The notes under the pieces: generated by a model
What the model saw: only the letters and a program-made list of their open reading frames with translations
Database searches by the model: none
What the model was told of the DNA's origin: nothing
Position numbers and translations under genes: made by a program
Source of the DNA: Punctularia strigosozonata HHB-11173 SS5
Lineage: Eukaryota > Basidiomycota > Agaricomycetes > Corticiales > Punctulariaceae
Reading direction: 5' to 3'
Length of the DNA stretch: 64,000 bases
Assembly: GCF_000264995.1 (NCBI RefSeq)
Contig: NW_006767435.1
Span: 1,331,249-1,395,248 of the forward strand
Shown here: piece by piece, positions 1-12,900 of the stretch
How the letters are laid out: every line of letters begins with the position of its first letter
How positions within the stretch are numbered: position 1 is the stretch's first letter

Positions 1-3000
1 CAATCCACAATTCCCTTCCGATATTGGAAGAGATCGTAGAGCTGTCTGAGCGGGCGGAGGAAAACTCGATCGAGAAAGAGATCGAGAAGCGGAGAACTCG
101 ACTTGGCGCCTCCAGTGCTCAGCAGCTACGCCTCGAGGTTGGCCGGGAATATTGGTCTATCTCTAAGGTAACATGGACTTTCGAAGAGGTTTCAAACTGC
201 TCACGCGTCTCCAATACCCTAGTTACCTAGACTATACACCGACATAATCAACCACCCCAATACCAGCGACGAACTGCGTCGGGCTACGGAATCGAAGCTT
301 TTGCGGCATAAGCAACGCTATCTGTTTGCTCTGCCTTCGTCGGGTGACGCGGCATCTACGAAATCACAGCTCGCTGAGGAAGTGCAAGATCTTGTGAATG
401 GTGCTGTATTGCTCGAAATCCCGGACGAGCTCGCATGGGAGCTCTATATCGCAAGCAAAGACGTCGATACCCTCGGTGAGTGCTTCTTCTTCCGGAAAGA
501 AGCGAACTTATATGAGATCTAGAGGCATATGATTTTGCACTGTTCCGTCGCTTCATGTGTATCTTCCCTTCCTCAGACTTGACCAAGCTGCTCCAAGGTT
601 TCTTCGCATATGCACAGATACCTCCGAGGGAAGAAGGCGATGATGAAGCAGTTGATGAACAGCCTCCAGAAGAAGACCCATATGATACTATCCTCGCATG
701 TAACTTCGATGCGGGTGCAATTCTTTACTCACGGTCTAATTCAGGACGCATTCACTTCATTGAACGAATCGGTGCTTGCTCATCGGATCCTTTGCGAGGT
801 TTATACGCTCGGGGCCGATCATGAGAATGCTATCCGGGCTAGCGAGTCAGGACTGGAGCTTGTGGGAAAGACGGAACAGAGCTGGGGGAAGAAGTTTCCG
901 CAGTGAGTATACCGCATCTTCGCAATTTGTCATCTGAACGCAGCATTTACGCAGAACGAGAAAGGCGTTCCGTATCGCTTTAGCTACAGCGCTCGTACAC
1001 TTCTATCCGCCGAAGCACCACGCGCGTGCATTAGGGATACTGGATGATGTGTTGGCCCAAGACCCTGACAACGTCCCATGCCTCATGGGTAGAGGGTACG
1101 TCATGCAATATGCCGGAAACTGGGAAGCCGCAGGCTCGCTTTTCGAGCGAGTCACGGAGGTAGAAGATGAGCATCCGGAACATGGGCTTCGTGCTCGGGA
1201 GGAACACGCATGGTGCCGAATGCACCTCGGCGATGCTTCCAGGGCCGCAGAGGCGTTGCAAGTTGTGCTCGATAGCCTCGATCACCTTCAGGAACACGGT
1301 CAGGACCAGGCTCGGTGTTGGTGGAGGCTTGGGCAGTGTATCTGGCACGCCCGCGGTTCGTCACCTGATTGGCTTTGATACGCCTCTAGCTGATGGGCAG
1401 CTGTAGATGGAGACAAAGACGTTGCCTATCGCCACTTCATCACCGCCCTTAAACGTTCATCCACGTTCGCACCCGCGTTCACATCTTTGGGAATATACTA
1501 CTCTGAGTATGCTTCCCCTCCTGATCCGACCAGAGCCTCCAAATGCTTCCAGAAGGCGTTCGAGCTGGACGCTCGTGAGAGTGATGCAGCGCATAGGCTC
1601 GCGCAAGGGTTCGCCGAAGAAAGGGAGTGGGATCTTGTGGAGGTTGTGGCAAGGAGAACAATTGCGGGAGAAGGAGGTCTCGGGGGAGGAATCGACGTGG
1701 AGGAGGGGGCCGCCGCTGCTCGCCACCTTCCCACCAACGTATGGGCGTGGAAGGCCGTTGGTATTGTCGAGCTAGTTAGCTGCATCTTTACTGTCACCGG
1801 CGAAAGCTAACCCGTGCTGTAGACTAGACGAAACTACCCAGCCGCCATACAAGCACTGCAAACGGCTCTTCGTGCCCATCAACAGGACCACACATCCTGG
1901 CTCCGGCTCGGAGATGCCTATTACCGAGCTGGTCGTTATGCTGCTGCTTCGAAAGCACTCGCTCGCGCAAAAGAATTGTGCCCTGATGACTGGATGTGCT
2001 CCTTCTTCATCGGCGAGGTTCAAAGGCAAACAGGGTTCTTCCGGGAAGCTGTAGACTCGTTCGAGTCAGTCTTGGAGGATAGGCCTGAGGAATTGGGCGT
2101 CCTGATGGCACTGGCACAGACATACCTAGATCGAGGATTACTAGAAAGCTCGTCGGGCTTCATCTCACGAGCAGAAGAATCTTGCCTCAGTGCAATCAAG
2201 GCAGCGCAGCGGGCGATCGAGTGCGGATCAGGGTTCCGTCATCTGCAGCTCAAGATCATCGGAGACGCCTTGTACCACCTTTCCTCGCGACCAGCGTTCA
2301 CCAATGAACAGGTCGTGCGGCCTGTTGTCAATTCTGTCCATTCACTGGTCGGCGATGACGTCAGCGAACGGATCTCCGGGTTCGTCGCATCCAACCCGCT
2401 GAAAGCGGCTCTTAGCGTCTGTGGCGTAGAACTACTAGAAAGTGCGCTCTTCGTATATGACCACCGCCTAGATCTTGGATTTCACGACGACGCATCTGCG
2501 GCAAGCGCTTGGTGCGACCAGGCCGTTGCCTGCTACAAATGGGGAATGGTGTCCCAGGCAGAGGAACAACGGAATCTCGCCTTGAAGAGAGCAACGGCAA
2601 GTATGACTGAAGCGGTCAAAGCCGATCCCGGAAATGACACCTATTGGAACCTGCTTGCCTGCATGTCACTTCGAGAAAGGCCCAAGTTCGCACAAAATGC
2701 ATATATCCGAGCCTTAGAGATCGATAACAAGGTATGCATCCTGTATGCCACTTTCATCGTTATAACAAACGTCGCTTGCAGAATCCGGTTACTTGGACGC
2801 ATCTTGGCTTGCTGTATCTCTATCATGGTGACGCGGAACTTGCCAACGAGGCTTTGTATAGAGCGCAAACTCTTGATCCTGATTACACACTCGCTTGGGT
2901 GGGCCAAGGGCTGGTGGCGACCGCGAACGGCCACGATACTGATGCCAGGGCCCTCTTCGAGCACATCAACAACAGCTTGACCCCGACGGTTGTAAGTGCC

Positions 3001-4305
3001 GATTCTCTCCATGAAGCAGGCAGCAAGTGACGTGGTTGTTCTACAGGTGGCGGCAGATCTTGAATACGCATCACGGACCTTCGAGCTGCTGTCTAGGCCC
3101 TTACACGGGCGTGCAAGATCAACGGAAGAGTTCGTGCCAGTGTTTTTCGCCCTAGATCGTTATTGTAAGCGGCGCCCAGAAGATGCCTCTGCCCTCCATT
3201 TGTTTGGGCTTGTATGCGAGCGTATCGGTCACATCGAGCTGGCCGTAGAGCTGGTAACACGTTCGATCGAGATTCTGGAAGGCATTTACGAGGACACGGA
3301 AGACGCCACCGTCGAGCGACAGTTCGTGATTGCAAACACCACTCTCGGAAGAATGAGGGTGGCCACGGGCAACTTTCCGGGTGCACTAGAATCTTTCGAG
3401 ACCGCCCAGGCACTCGTTCCGCTGGATTCTGATGACCGCTCCATAAAAATTCTCCGGTGTCAATGCGACTTCGGCCGCGCGCTTGCATATTTTAATCTTG
3501 GTCACCACGATGATGCACTCGCAAGCTTCCAGACGGCATTACAGATTTCTGGGGGGGACCGCGAGATTAAAGGACACGTTAGCGTACTGCTCTCTCAGGC
3601 CCTGTGGGCATTGGGCAGTACGGAGTTCCAGGAAACGGCGAAGAATCATCTGCTTCAGAGGTGGGTCACTCACGTTCATCCGTATCATGTGCTGCGACCC
3701 ATACAGTTTCGCAGCATTGCTGAGGACCCAGAAGATTTAACCGCTATCAACACGCTCGCCGGTATGGGCATCGTTTCCGAGGACAGCAGCCTCGTCGACG
3801 CTGCTCTATCGGAACTACTCTCAATGTCCCTGGATAAGCGGCAGCAACTGGACCCCGGACGGGAGGTGCCGTACCTTCTGCTTCAACACCATCTCGGTCA
3901 GGTACCATATCCGTTGTCTCCCCATTCCAACAGAACCATCTCACCTCGGCTGGTTGTTAGAATGATGTGATGGGTGCAATATCTCTCGCGCAAGCTGCGG
4001 TCGTTGCGGAACCGACACGGCCAGAATTGAAGCGCAACCTTTCAGTGTTGACCCTGCAACAAGGCGATTACAGCGCAGCACTGGCTCTGCTTCCGCAATC
4101 TGAAACGGAAACAGCAGACGAGTCACGTAAGTCAACGCCGCTTCGAGCCGTCGCCGTGACACTGGCCGGTGAAGACAACGCGGAAGCTCGAAGGCTGGCC
4201 CAGAAGGCGGTGATGTTGAGTCCGGCGGACAAGCGAAGTTGGGAAGTCCTGGCTCTGCATTGCCAGCTGCACCAGCCTGGAAACGGGCATGGATTCTCGT
4301 CCTGA
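1..4305 (+). CDS. SKI3: Superkiller protein 3 (Ski3/TTC37), 5' partial
   Basis: Ski3 is the TPR scaffold of the cytoplasmic Ski complex (Ski2-Ski3-Ski8), which feeds mRNA to the exosome for 3'-5' decay. The window opens inside the gene. Joined exons read as a continuous TPR-rich protein, with helices such as WLRLGDAYYRAGRYAAASKA and a family-typical stretch EIEKRRTRLG...EVGREYWSISK followed by NHPNTSDELRRATESKLLRHK. Exon ends that keep frame are 167/223 and 475/523, and a late intron at about 3903-3960 joins HHLGQ to NDVMGAISLA. The intron at 696-744 only keeps frame with a GC donor (GCATGT). The stop is at 4303-4305. The N-terminal TPRs lie outside the window. Identification is by recognised family sequence; exon joins in the middle are less certain. 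Confidence 0.88.
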
Positions 4306-5307
4306 ACCGGCTCCATTCGCCTCGGGAGACTGTTCGCATGTGCATATGACTCTGTCAGGGTGACTCTCGACATTGGCTCGAAGAACGCATGATTGCAATC
4401 GTTTATGGGCCGATTCGCCGAGGTTCGTTGGTGAACGGAGTTGATAGGGAAAGAAGGTTGCATTGTCCAGCGTGGCTTCTTGTCACGGAAACACCCCGGT
4501 TGCTTGTCCAACATCTCTCGTGGTTCTGAAACGTTGGAAGTTCGTAGGCTATGCAAGGTTCTGTTCTGTCCCGCACGTAATGATGAAGGAGTCATTCGAG
4601 CTGAATTGCACCAGAAGTACGCACCGTCGCGGTGTTACCGCATCTAAGCGCTTGATTTGGCCAGCCCCGCAGCATCGCCATGGCTAAGGAGAATCCATGT
4701 GCATGGGCCAGTCCAGAATACCAGCCGTGAAGATTTAGACTCCACGAACCCACGAGCACGATCTTGGAACGACGGAATACATATGCTGCGGCGAAGCATG
4801 ATTTTCGGTACTTCTACGCAGGCTGTACCCGGCTCGATAATGAAAAACCGGGGATTGCTGTCGGACGGGGCTTGCACTCAGAAATAATACCAATCAACAA
4901 AGTATGCCCGTTAAGTACGTTCCGGTATACCGCGATTGAAAACCGCAATACCAAATCGTCTCGGACGATGATATGGTTGGGGGACGCGACCCACACTAAG
5001 CCGCTCTTCTCCCGTTCATGAACGTATGTGAACTTGCCATCGCTCGCGAAAGAATATGAAGATGAACGACCAGACGTCCCGACGCGCAGCCGCGGTTGTC
5101 TCCGGATCCTTCGTTGGTCCCCGCTGCGAGATCTCAAGAATAGCGGCGCTTCGGCCGACGAGAGCGGGGCAAGATGTGTTGGACGGCTCCACTCCATTAC
5201 CAGCACGAGGCCACCAGGCATGAATGGTCTTCAGAGAATTAGGAGCAATGAGCAGTGGATAGGCGATTAACAGCTATGAATGTAGATGTAAGAACATGCG
5301 GGCTCGG
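4306..5307. other. Intergenic region between convergent SKI3 and LETM1-like genes
   Basis: About 1 kb separates the two convergent stop codons, so both 3' UTRs should lie here. A minus-strand open frame at about 4814-5221 contains a stretch (FASDGKFTYVHEREKSG) that looks somewhat protein-like, but I recognise no family and see no consistent exon partner. I found no RNA gene or repeat. Confidence 0.4.
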
Positions 5308-6964
5308 CTATGACACGACTGTGAGGATCGGAGTTCGCCCGTTCGTTCCAAAGGAAACCGAGTACCGGAGCGCGGCCATCGTGGATGCGAGGAAAACTCG
5401 ACGGCTGACGGCATCCCCTGGTGCGGCGGGAAGGGCCTCCGCTTGACCTTTCCCGGATTCGGGGACGGGTTGGATCTTATCGGCCTCGACGAGCCAATAT
5501 TGCAGGCGAAGAGCCATGTCTTGGGATGTCAATCCTTTCGTCGGACTGGTGATCCAACCGAGGAGACAGGGCAGAAACGATGGTGAGCACGAGACGAGAA
5601 CGTAGTCTGCTGAAGAACACGTACATCCCACGTTCCCGTAGAGCGCTGGCGAGCTCGGTTTGAGTGAGGTTCGCGCCGTAGTTCTCCTTACGCAGGAGAT
5701 CATCGTCCTGTGCGATGTAGGACAGGTAGCGATGTAGCCGTCGCCGCCGTATCGGCGGGGGACCAAACTCGGATATCGCTAAGAGCCTATCCACAGAGTA
5801 TAATCAGAGGCTGTCCAGGAGAGCAGTTGGAGTCCGGGCGAGTGCACGGAGCTGACGACTCACCCGCAAAGCGCCCTGGACGACGTGCTCGATAATGCAC
5901 TGATAGGGACAAAATGGTCGGGGTTACCCTGCTGCCGCACGACCTCGAAGTCCGGCCGGAGCGCATGGTAGTAGAGCACTTGCTTGTCCTGGGCCTTGGA
6001 GGCTATCCGTTCCCGCTGCGAGGGCAGAATGCAGGTGCTCGGAAGCATGAAGGGGGCATACAACACGATGAGCGGGATGAGCTCTTCAAGAACAATGATT
6101 GTCACGACGAAGGGTATCATCCTGTACAACGGACGTCAGTATCTGGCTACGTACAGTCCACAATGGACAACGCACTTCAGGACATCCTGCCGATGAGTAC
6201 GGATGAATAGGGCCTCTTTTCGCGTCAACGGTTCTCCCCCGTCTGCCACTCGCTTGCGTATGGCCGACACTTTGCTGCCATTCTTCCATATCTTCTTGAT
6301 GCCTCGGAAGTAGAATTTCTGGAAGAGAAGGGACACATTTGAACATATCCGCAGAGATTATATCTGAGGCGCTGTAGGTAGCTTACCGAAACCTCCTTCA
6401 GCGGATGCCAAACCTTCTGGAAGACGTTCGCATCTTCAGGCGTCGGCACCATCACTCCACGTCGCATCGCGTCCTGTATGTCCTCCTTCATCACCGACAA
6501 CACCGAACCTTGCGTCGGCGGCGGCTTCGGCATCTCCTTGGGCGGCGTCCTGGTGGGCTGTATCTGTTGCAGCTTCTCCGAAGCCAGGGGTGTGGTACCG
6601 TTGGTGGCTGTTGAAGCCGACGATCCTTGCGAGTCATCGGCTTGCGACTGGGGCACTTTCACAGGACCTGGGCGCAACTCAGCCTTGGGCTTGCGAACGG
6701 CGGAGGGCGGAGGTGGTACCACAGGCCCCGAAGTGGAGCCTTCTGGTAATGGCGGCGGCGTAGACAACAGCCTTATCCCTAACTGCTGAGCGTAGATAGA
6801 TTGTTGGAGGTGTATCCGGCCAGCATATTGGGCTGCCCGCCTCCTTGGACACGCGACTACGGATCTTCAGAAGGGGTCAAAACTCAGAACCCGCGAGTGC
6901 TGCACAACGAAGCTGAAAATTCGCACCTCGCCACCAACCCATCTCGACGAAACGAGCGAATCAT
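5308..6964 (-). CDS. LETM1-domain mitochondrial inner-membrane protein (Mdm38/Letm1-like)
   Basis: LETM1/Mdm38 proteins sit in the mitochondrial inner membrane, affect K+/H+ homeostasis and bind mitoribosomes. Reading exons on the minus strand gives a Pro-rich N-terminal region, then VWHPLKEVSVSYLQ and KFYFRGIKKIWKNGSKVSAI. Next is the membrane segment IPFVVTIIVLEELIPLIVLY, then the ribosome-binding-like domain (FGPPPIRRRRLHRYLSYIAQDD..., LTQTELASALRERG). A GT donor after codon position 2 and an acceptor CACCAG rejoin this to PTKGLTSQDMALRLQYWLVE and a stop at 5308-5310. The first exon is not settled. The ATG at 6964 (MIRSFRRDGL, basic and presequence-like) is the best candidate, but its splice to the exon before LLSTPPPLPEG is uncertain. 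It diverges from the small gene starting 7236. Confidence 0.8.
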
Positions 6965-7235
6965 ACAACTGATGCCAAAGCTCGCGACAACTCTCCAATA
7001 ATGAAGTTGGAAAGGACACGGATTAGAGTGGACACGAAGGAAAGAGGATGAGAAAGAAATGTCTGGAGCTCGGCCACCTGCCGGTGCCGCTGGGACGCGT
7101 TACGCCGCTACGCGCCGACTCGGGAATCCGTATCTTTGCATGCGACTTCCTCCGCCCACTTTCTTGCAACGTTTGTATTCGGTTGGGTTTCTATCCAAAC
7201 GCTGCTTTTGTGTCACGAACACTAGACCATTGGCC

Positions 7236-7936
7236 ATGTCCAACCCAACGCTGCACCCTATCTTCAACCTCTCCCAGCATAACTCAGAATTAGTTGCTCG
7301 GAATTTATCGGCAGCCGGAGGCGAAGCAGCCATGTCTGCTATGCGAGCGACTCTCATGGCTATCTATGGCTCGAAAAAGACCTTGAAGCCGCCGTCGTTC
7401 AGTGACGAGCACTTGGCACTCGTCGCAGCCGACGTATCGCCATCGACGGCATCGCTCCAAGCCACCGGCGATTTCGGGCGCGCCGTAGCGGAGGCTGCAT
7501 TTGCTACGGCGTGCGGAAGCATGCTCGCTGGTCAATCGAGCGAGAGCGACGAGTACGGTGACGTTGCTGTCTTTTTGGGTGACGGTGAATACGGACCTGG
7601 TCACGAGGGAAAGGTTCTGGAGGCGTTGGGACTCGTGCACTGGAAGGAAGGGGTGCGTATCGACTATTCATCAAAAGAACATGTTCATGTTGCTGATGCG
7701 CGACTTGCTAGATTGAACCAATACCGCTCGATCCATCCACGGGTCTCCCGAAGACGACATCCGGCACGGGCGAGGCGTTCTCTCATCTGACGTCTCTCTT
7801 GCAACAACTGAAGGACCGCTATGCGTTCTTGGCCAAAAGTTCGGAGACCCCGGAGAAGGTGTTGTACGTTTTGGTTGGACGTCTTTCGGATGGCTGGGTT
7901 GGTTTAGTCGGCGTTGGAATCTGGTCGGATTTGTGA
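7236..7936 (+). CDS. Unrecognised conserved-looking protein, about 213 aa
   Basis: Two exons (7236-7651 and 7713-7936) are joined by a clean 61-nt intron with donor GTGCGT and acceptor GCTAG in phase 0. The protein starts MSNPTLHPIFNLSQHNSELV and ends LVGRLSDGWVGLVGVGIWSDL. It has an Ala-rich helical first half (AAMSAMRATLMAIYG), an acidic middle, a predicted amphipathic helix (HLTSLLQQLKDRYAFLAK) and a Gly/Trp-rich C-terminus. There is no signal peptide or obvious membrane span. The ATG was chosen because it is followed by a continuous soluble-type sequence. The upstream in-frame extension from 7059 (Arg-rich, with MRLPPPTFLQRLYSVGF) could be a mitochondrial presequence instead. I do not recognise the family. 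Confidence 0.65.
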
Positions 7937-8089
7937 TTGACGGGTTAGAAGTTTCATTGACGACGCGACACGAACATGTGCAAATGTAAGAGTAACGCAT
8001 GATTACCGTAGCAATGTACCTATATACAATATAACGACATAAATAGACATTCCGTAGATCTAAAGTACAATACTGACCAGGATGATTCC

Positions 8090-9094
8090 TCAAAACTCGA
8101 AGCTTTGGTCCAAGTCTTTCTTCAGATGGTCTTTCATTCCTGGAGGTAGCAATGGTTTATTGTCCCCTGTCGCCATGTACCCTGTTTATTCGCAATGAGC
8201 TATGGATTCATCTGATTGGGGTACTGACTCACTGAATGGCATCTCAACGCTCTCGTTCGCCGAGAAGGTGATCGTTGGGTAATCCTGACGCAGAATACGT
8301 TCAGCAGACAACTCCCTAAGTACTATTCAACAGCGTACGATATACGGTATCTTGTCAAGCGGAACTAAAACACAAAAGCTTCCAGTCCTTCGTCCCAATA
8401 AGAAAGGAGATGACACACCCTTATCATCGACTACTTTTTTGGTGACTCCCAGTGCGGTATCCGTTGTCATCTGTATCGATCCCAGATGGCGGGTCGGGAA
8501 TCCAAGCACTCGCAGCTCCGATGTGCGATCACGCGGAGGATCATCACCTGAGCGATTCATCCCAGGACATATTCAATCCCGGCGTTGCAGCGCCGCTTGT
8601 CCTGACTTACCAAGTATGCCCTGTTATTTTGGTCAGACCATGTGTTGAATATCTTAAGAGGAGGATGCGTTGCTTACACCGAATAAGAAGCAAGAAAAAA
8701 CCCCGTTGCCATCCTCGGGTGTCAACGCAGAGGTCGCTTTCGGGTCGAGGAGACAAACTTGGTCAATCGAGATGGATTGAGATTTCAGCCAGCTCAGGAT
8801 GTCGTCGGTATGTGCTGCTCCTTTAGCTGTCGATGGATCCGACGATGCGTTGAGAGAGGACAACAGCGAGCGAGCGGAGCTGTCCGAAAGATGGGTAAAG
8901 TGCACAGTGCTGTCCTTGCCTGCAAGCGCGAGCATATGCTACTGCATGGATCGCAATTTAGTCTGACCCATCCTGTGCAGTGACCCGGTGTTCCATGCAC
9001 CTTATATTCGAGTTCAACCCATTCCGGGAGAGCCTTCGGCGTATGGTCGTCGGCCTCCATGTGCTCTATCGATAGCCGCAAGCTCGTAAGCATG
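8090..9094 (-). CDS. SFM1: SPOUT protein-arginine methyltransferase SFM1
   Basis: Sfm1 is a knotted SPOUT-fold enzyme that methylates an arginine of ribosomal protein uS3 (Rps3) in yeast. Joined minus-strand exons read MLTSLRLSIEHMEADDHTPK then ALPEWVELEY, followed by LALAGKDSTVHFTHLSDSS. Further exons carry the diagnostic DPPRDRTSEL, HLGSIQMTTDTALGVTKKVV, VPLDKIPYI, DYPTITFSANESVEMPF and the C-terminal KDHLKKDLDQSFEF with a stop at 8090-8092. The order PPRDRTSEL...QMTTDTALGVT is the family signature that forms the SAM-binding knot. The start at 9094 adds a short extension (MLTSLRL) before IEHME; family members usually start closer to that motif, so the true N-terminus may differ. It is convergent with the gene ending 7936. 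Confidence 0.87.
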
Positions 9095-9913
9095 AGGGTT
9101 CGCCCATAGCTGCAACAACATACTACCAACCGATGATGTACGAGTATCCCATTGTGGTAAGGACAGCTTGCTCGATGGAGGTCACTGCACAGTGCAAAAC
9201 AGCTTTCTGCAGGACGCCCTCACATGACCGTGAATACTTAATGGTAGGATATACTTTATTCTTATTTACAGATTATTTACAAACTGCCCGATGTGAATAT
9301 TTTATGGTTAGGGTTAGCACCATCCAGAAACAAAGAAAAAGGCCTGCCCAGCCCGAGGGCCGAAGCAGGACAGGGAAATATTTAGAAAGTGCATGCGCCG
9401 AAGCACATACAAGCCGCCGTTCCTTCCTGTATGGACAAGGTCGCCGTGCTCTGGGAAGGCCCAACAGCCCGCACTCCCAGGACATGAAGGGGAGCACGCC
9501 TTCAAGGTAAGTATGAGTTGTTCGTAAGTCGGGAGGAGGGTTATATACCAGGGGTCGCGCACGGACCAGGCGAGTGTTTGGTCCAGCTTGACGGAAGGAC
9601 CGTGAACGCATACAACGTAGTTACATAGGCCACACTAAGTATTCCGTCTTCCAATGAAGGATCGATCACATTTCATGTTCTATTCGATAACCGCAAGTCT
9701 ACAACACTCCGCGAATGGTACGTTACAAACAATAGCCAAACCACTATGTAGCAAGTCCACGATGTACACGATGCGTTTTGCGACTCCACGTATAACGGTG
9801 ATGAAAACAGCGAGGAAAACTATGTAATCTATCCGCCCATCTTGCGCATTTGTACCGCATGCTCAATCATCTAACTGAAGGCACTGTCCTTTCTCTGATC
9901 CAGAACGATGCCC
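9095..9913. other. Intergenic region upstream of SFM1 and downstream of the GH63-like gene
   Basis: This 0.8 kb stretch should hold the SFM1 promoter and the 3' UTR of the next minus-strand gene. Minus-strand open frames around 9273-9611 have no recognisable domain and low-complexity composition. Two ATTTACA/TTATTT-type AT-rich patches occur near 9255-9290. I see no RNA gene. Confidence 0.4.
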
Positions 9914-12900
9914 TTACAGAGCGTCGGGAGAAATATCACCAAGCGTGTTGAGCTCGGCCGCGCTCCTGGCACTGAACAAAGACTGAGGGTCATCACCGAA
10001 CTCCGATCGGGAGTCAATGTTTTCCTGAGCGTCGCGTCAGCATCGTAGACGACGTCAAGGAGTCTCAAGAGAATACTAACGTCGAAGTAGTGACGCGCAA
10101 GACTACGGGGAGCTAGAAAGCGAGCGCTATGATCAGAATCCCAACGACTATGCAGAACATAAGCAACACTCACTCTTTGGCGTCTTCGGCAGTCGACAAC
10201 TAGCACCACTCTGAAGGATGTGGTACGCTACAAGGCCAGACCAGCCAGTCTGGTGGGACGCGCCGAGACCGCGACCATCGTCGCCGTGGAAGAACTACAC
10301 GATCCACTGTCAGCACGGACAGACTCAGTGACCACCCGTTGTGGATGTGACGAACCTCGTAGAACCACACATAATCACGGAAGTGAGGGTCGAAGTCCAA
10401 CTTCGGGTTACCACCATTCGTCGCGCGCCTGCCATCCATATCGCGACTGAAGATGTGGATGATCCGGTGCTGAATCTCCTCCGCGACGCCAACAAGGTTC
10501 ATGTAATCACCACTCCCGGTGGGACATTCCACCTTGTTCGCGTTCCTCAGCATAAGCGGCACGAATGAGATGCGAACTGCGTACCTGGACGTCATCGCCG
10601 TAGTATTGGTAGAATCGTTGCAAGCTCTCAATCAGGATGAAGTTGACGGCAAGCCCTGCGCGCCGTCAGGCACCGAACGCGTGTTTTTTTAGTAGACACT
10701 CACAAATTGGCCCTCTCCAGTTCGAGTTGCCGCCGAACATGCCAGACTTGGAATCGCCAGGCCAGTAGTTGACCTCGTAGCGCTGTCCGTTGACGTCCAT
10801 TCCCCAGGGGTGCTCATTGTGGTACTTCGAAAGACTGAGGAAAGAAAGGGTTAGCCGTAAGTGATAGCCATGGAAACTGGGTCCACATACGAGCGAATGC
10901 CATACTCGCTCAAGAACTCGTCTTCATCGAGCATCTTCTCCAAAATCCTGACCAAGCGCTCCTTGCTCGCCAACGCCAGCAACCTTCGTTGACCCTTACC
11001 ACCGGCTGATCAAGCGCGACAGCCATCGATCAAAACTCATCTATCACAGAGCTGAGGTGGACTACACACCCTTCATGTTCGCCATGGTGCGGTCCGAAAG
11101 CTCTGGCCGGTTGTCGATGAACCACTCCATACGCTTCTTAAAACCTGGGAAGCGGTCGATGACATTTGGTTCGAGCACAAGCGTCGCATAAAGTGGTATC
11201 AGCCCAACGAGCGACCGCACGGGCAGTTGCATCGAGTTGCCCGGTGAGTACTGAGAAAGGCAGGCTGAGCACGACGGGCATCGCCCACGGTATTCAGTGC
11301 ACGCACCTGGATAGCATCGTAGTACATCCCATCTTCTTCGTTCCAGAGACTGAATTCGTCGTCGCCGGTCCCACGGAAGGTCATGGCATCCGCAATGAAT
11401 ATGAAATGCTGGAATGAGTCTGAGCGATGTTCAACCAAGTACGGTGAAGTTTAGCATACCTCGAAGAACTTAGATGCGATATCCTCGTATACTGGGTTTT
11501 TCTTCGCCAGCTCCAACGCGATGTTGAGCCTAGATCGACCGGTTAACACACAATTCATAGAAGAACTGATAAAGAACTGACATATTGAGGCAGTAGAACG
11601 CCATCCACGCGGTCCCGTCCGCTTGCCGGAGCGTACCACCCGTAGGCAACGGTTCCGAGCGGTTAAACACACCAATGTTATCCAACCCAAGGAACCCACC
11701 CTCGAAGATATTGTTCCCATCCTGGTCCTTCCGGTTTACCCACCACGTAAAGTTCAGCAGCAGTTTCTGAAACACGCGCTCCAGGAACGCGTAGTCCTCA
11801 CGCCCAAACAGCTTGCGCTCGATCTTGAACACCCGGAACGTCGCCCACGCGTGCACAGGCGGGTTCACGTCCCCAAAATTCCACTCGTAGGCGGGGATCT
11901 GCCCGTCCGGCTTCATGTACCACTCGCGCGTGAGCAGATCAAGCTGCTTCTTCGCGAAGCTCGGGTCGACGACCGCTAGGGGCAGGCAGTGAAACGCCGT
12001 GTCCCACGCCGCGAAGAACGGGTACTCCCACTTGTCCGGCATGGAGAGGATGTCGGCTATATGGAGGTGTTTCCAGTCCTATACGACTGATCAGTTTCCT
12101 CTGGGAAACCCCAATAGAAATTGACTCCGCTTACCCTGTTCCTGACATACTTCCTTCCCGGAGGTGGGGGCGGCTGCGCCGGATCACCCTCCATCCAGGG
12201 CTTCTGTATGAACTGATAGTATTGCTTGGTCCACATCATACCACCCAAGGCTTGGCGCATGATCTGCTTCAAGTCGTCGCTGATCGGGCCCAAGACGAGC
12301 TTCGAGTAAAACTCGTCGGCTTCCTGGCGGCGCTCCTCGAGTGTCTCGTCAAACAGACCCTCATCTTCGATCGACGGGTCCTGCGCTGGCGTGCGCGGCG
12401 TCAGCTTCAGGCGTACAACCGCGCAGCCACCATGAGGGGGCACGTCCTCGAACGTATAGTGCGCGCCCGCCTTCGTACCCCGTCCCTCAGGGTTGACGTA
12501 GTTTGGGCCAGGGAACGGCGTCCTTGGGCCTTCTTCCGGTGTGCTGTCATCCTCGTACCGCGAGTCCTGGCGCGAGTGTACCTTCGTCTCGAAGTAGTGC
12601 TCCGGATCACACTGCGGCCGGTGGGAATGCACAATGTGGTCGTGGAATGCGTCCTTGACGTACTGCGCATCGTTTTGCCCTCCGTATAGCCGATGGAAGT
12701 TGGTGTTGTTCTCGGTGAACATCAGCTCAGGCTCGATCGTCACGTCCTCATCAAGCACGGCATCCGGCTGCGGGCCAACGGGCGGCGGGGATGGCAAGGT
12801 GTAGAGGTGCGTCTTGCCAAAGGTTGGGTGCGATGCGGTAATAACGTTGTCACCCGCGCGGCGGAGTGAGGGCATCGGCGGTTTCTGTGCGGGCCAGGAC

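Noticed and set aside
4814-5221. Possible minus-strand gene with FASDGKFTYVHEREKSG
   Set aside because: It looked partly protein-like, but the flanks are Arg/Ser-rich, no family is recognised, and no splice-consistent partners were found between two convergent genes.
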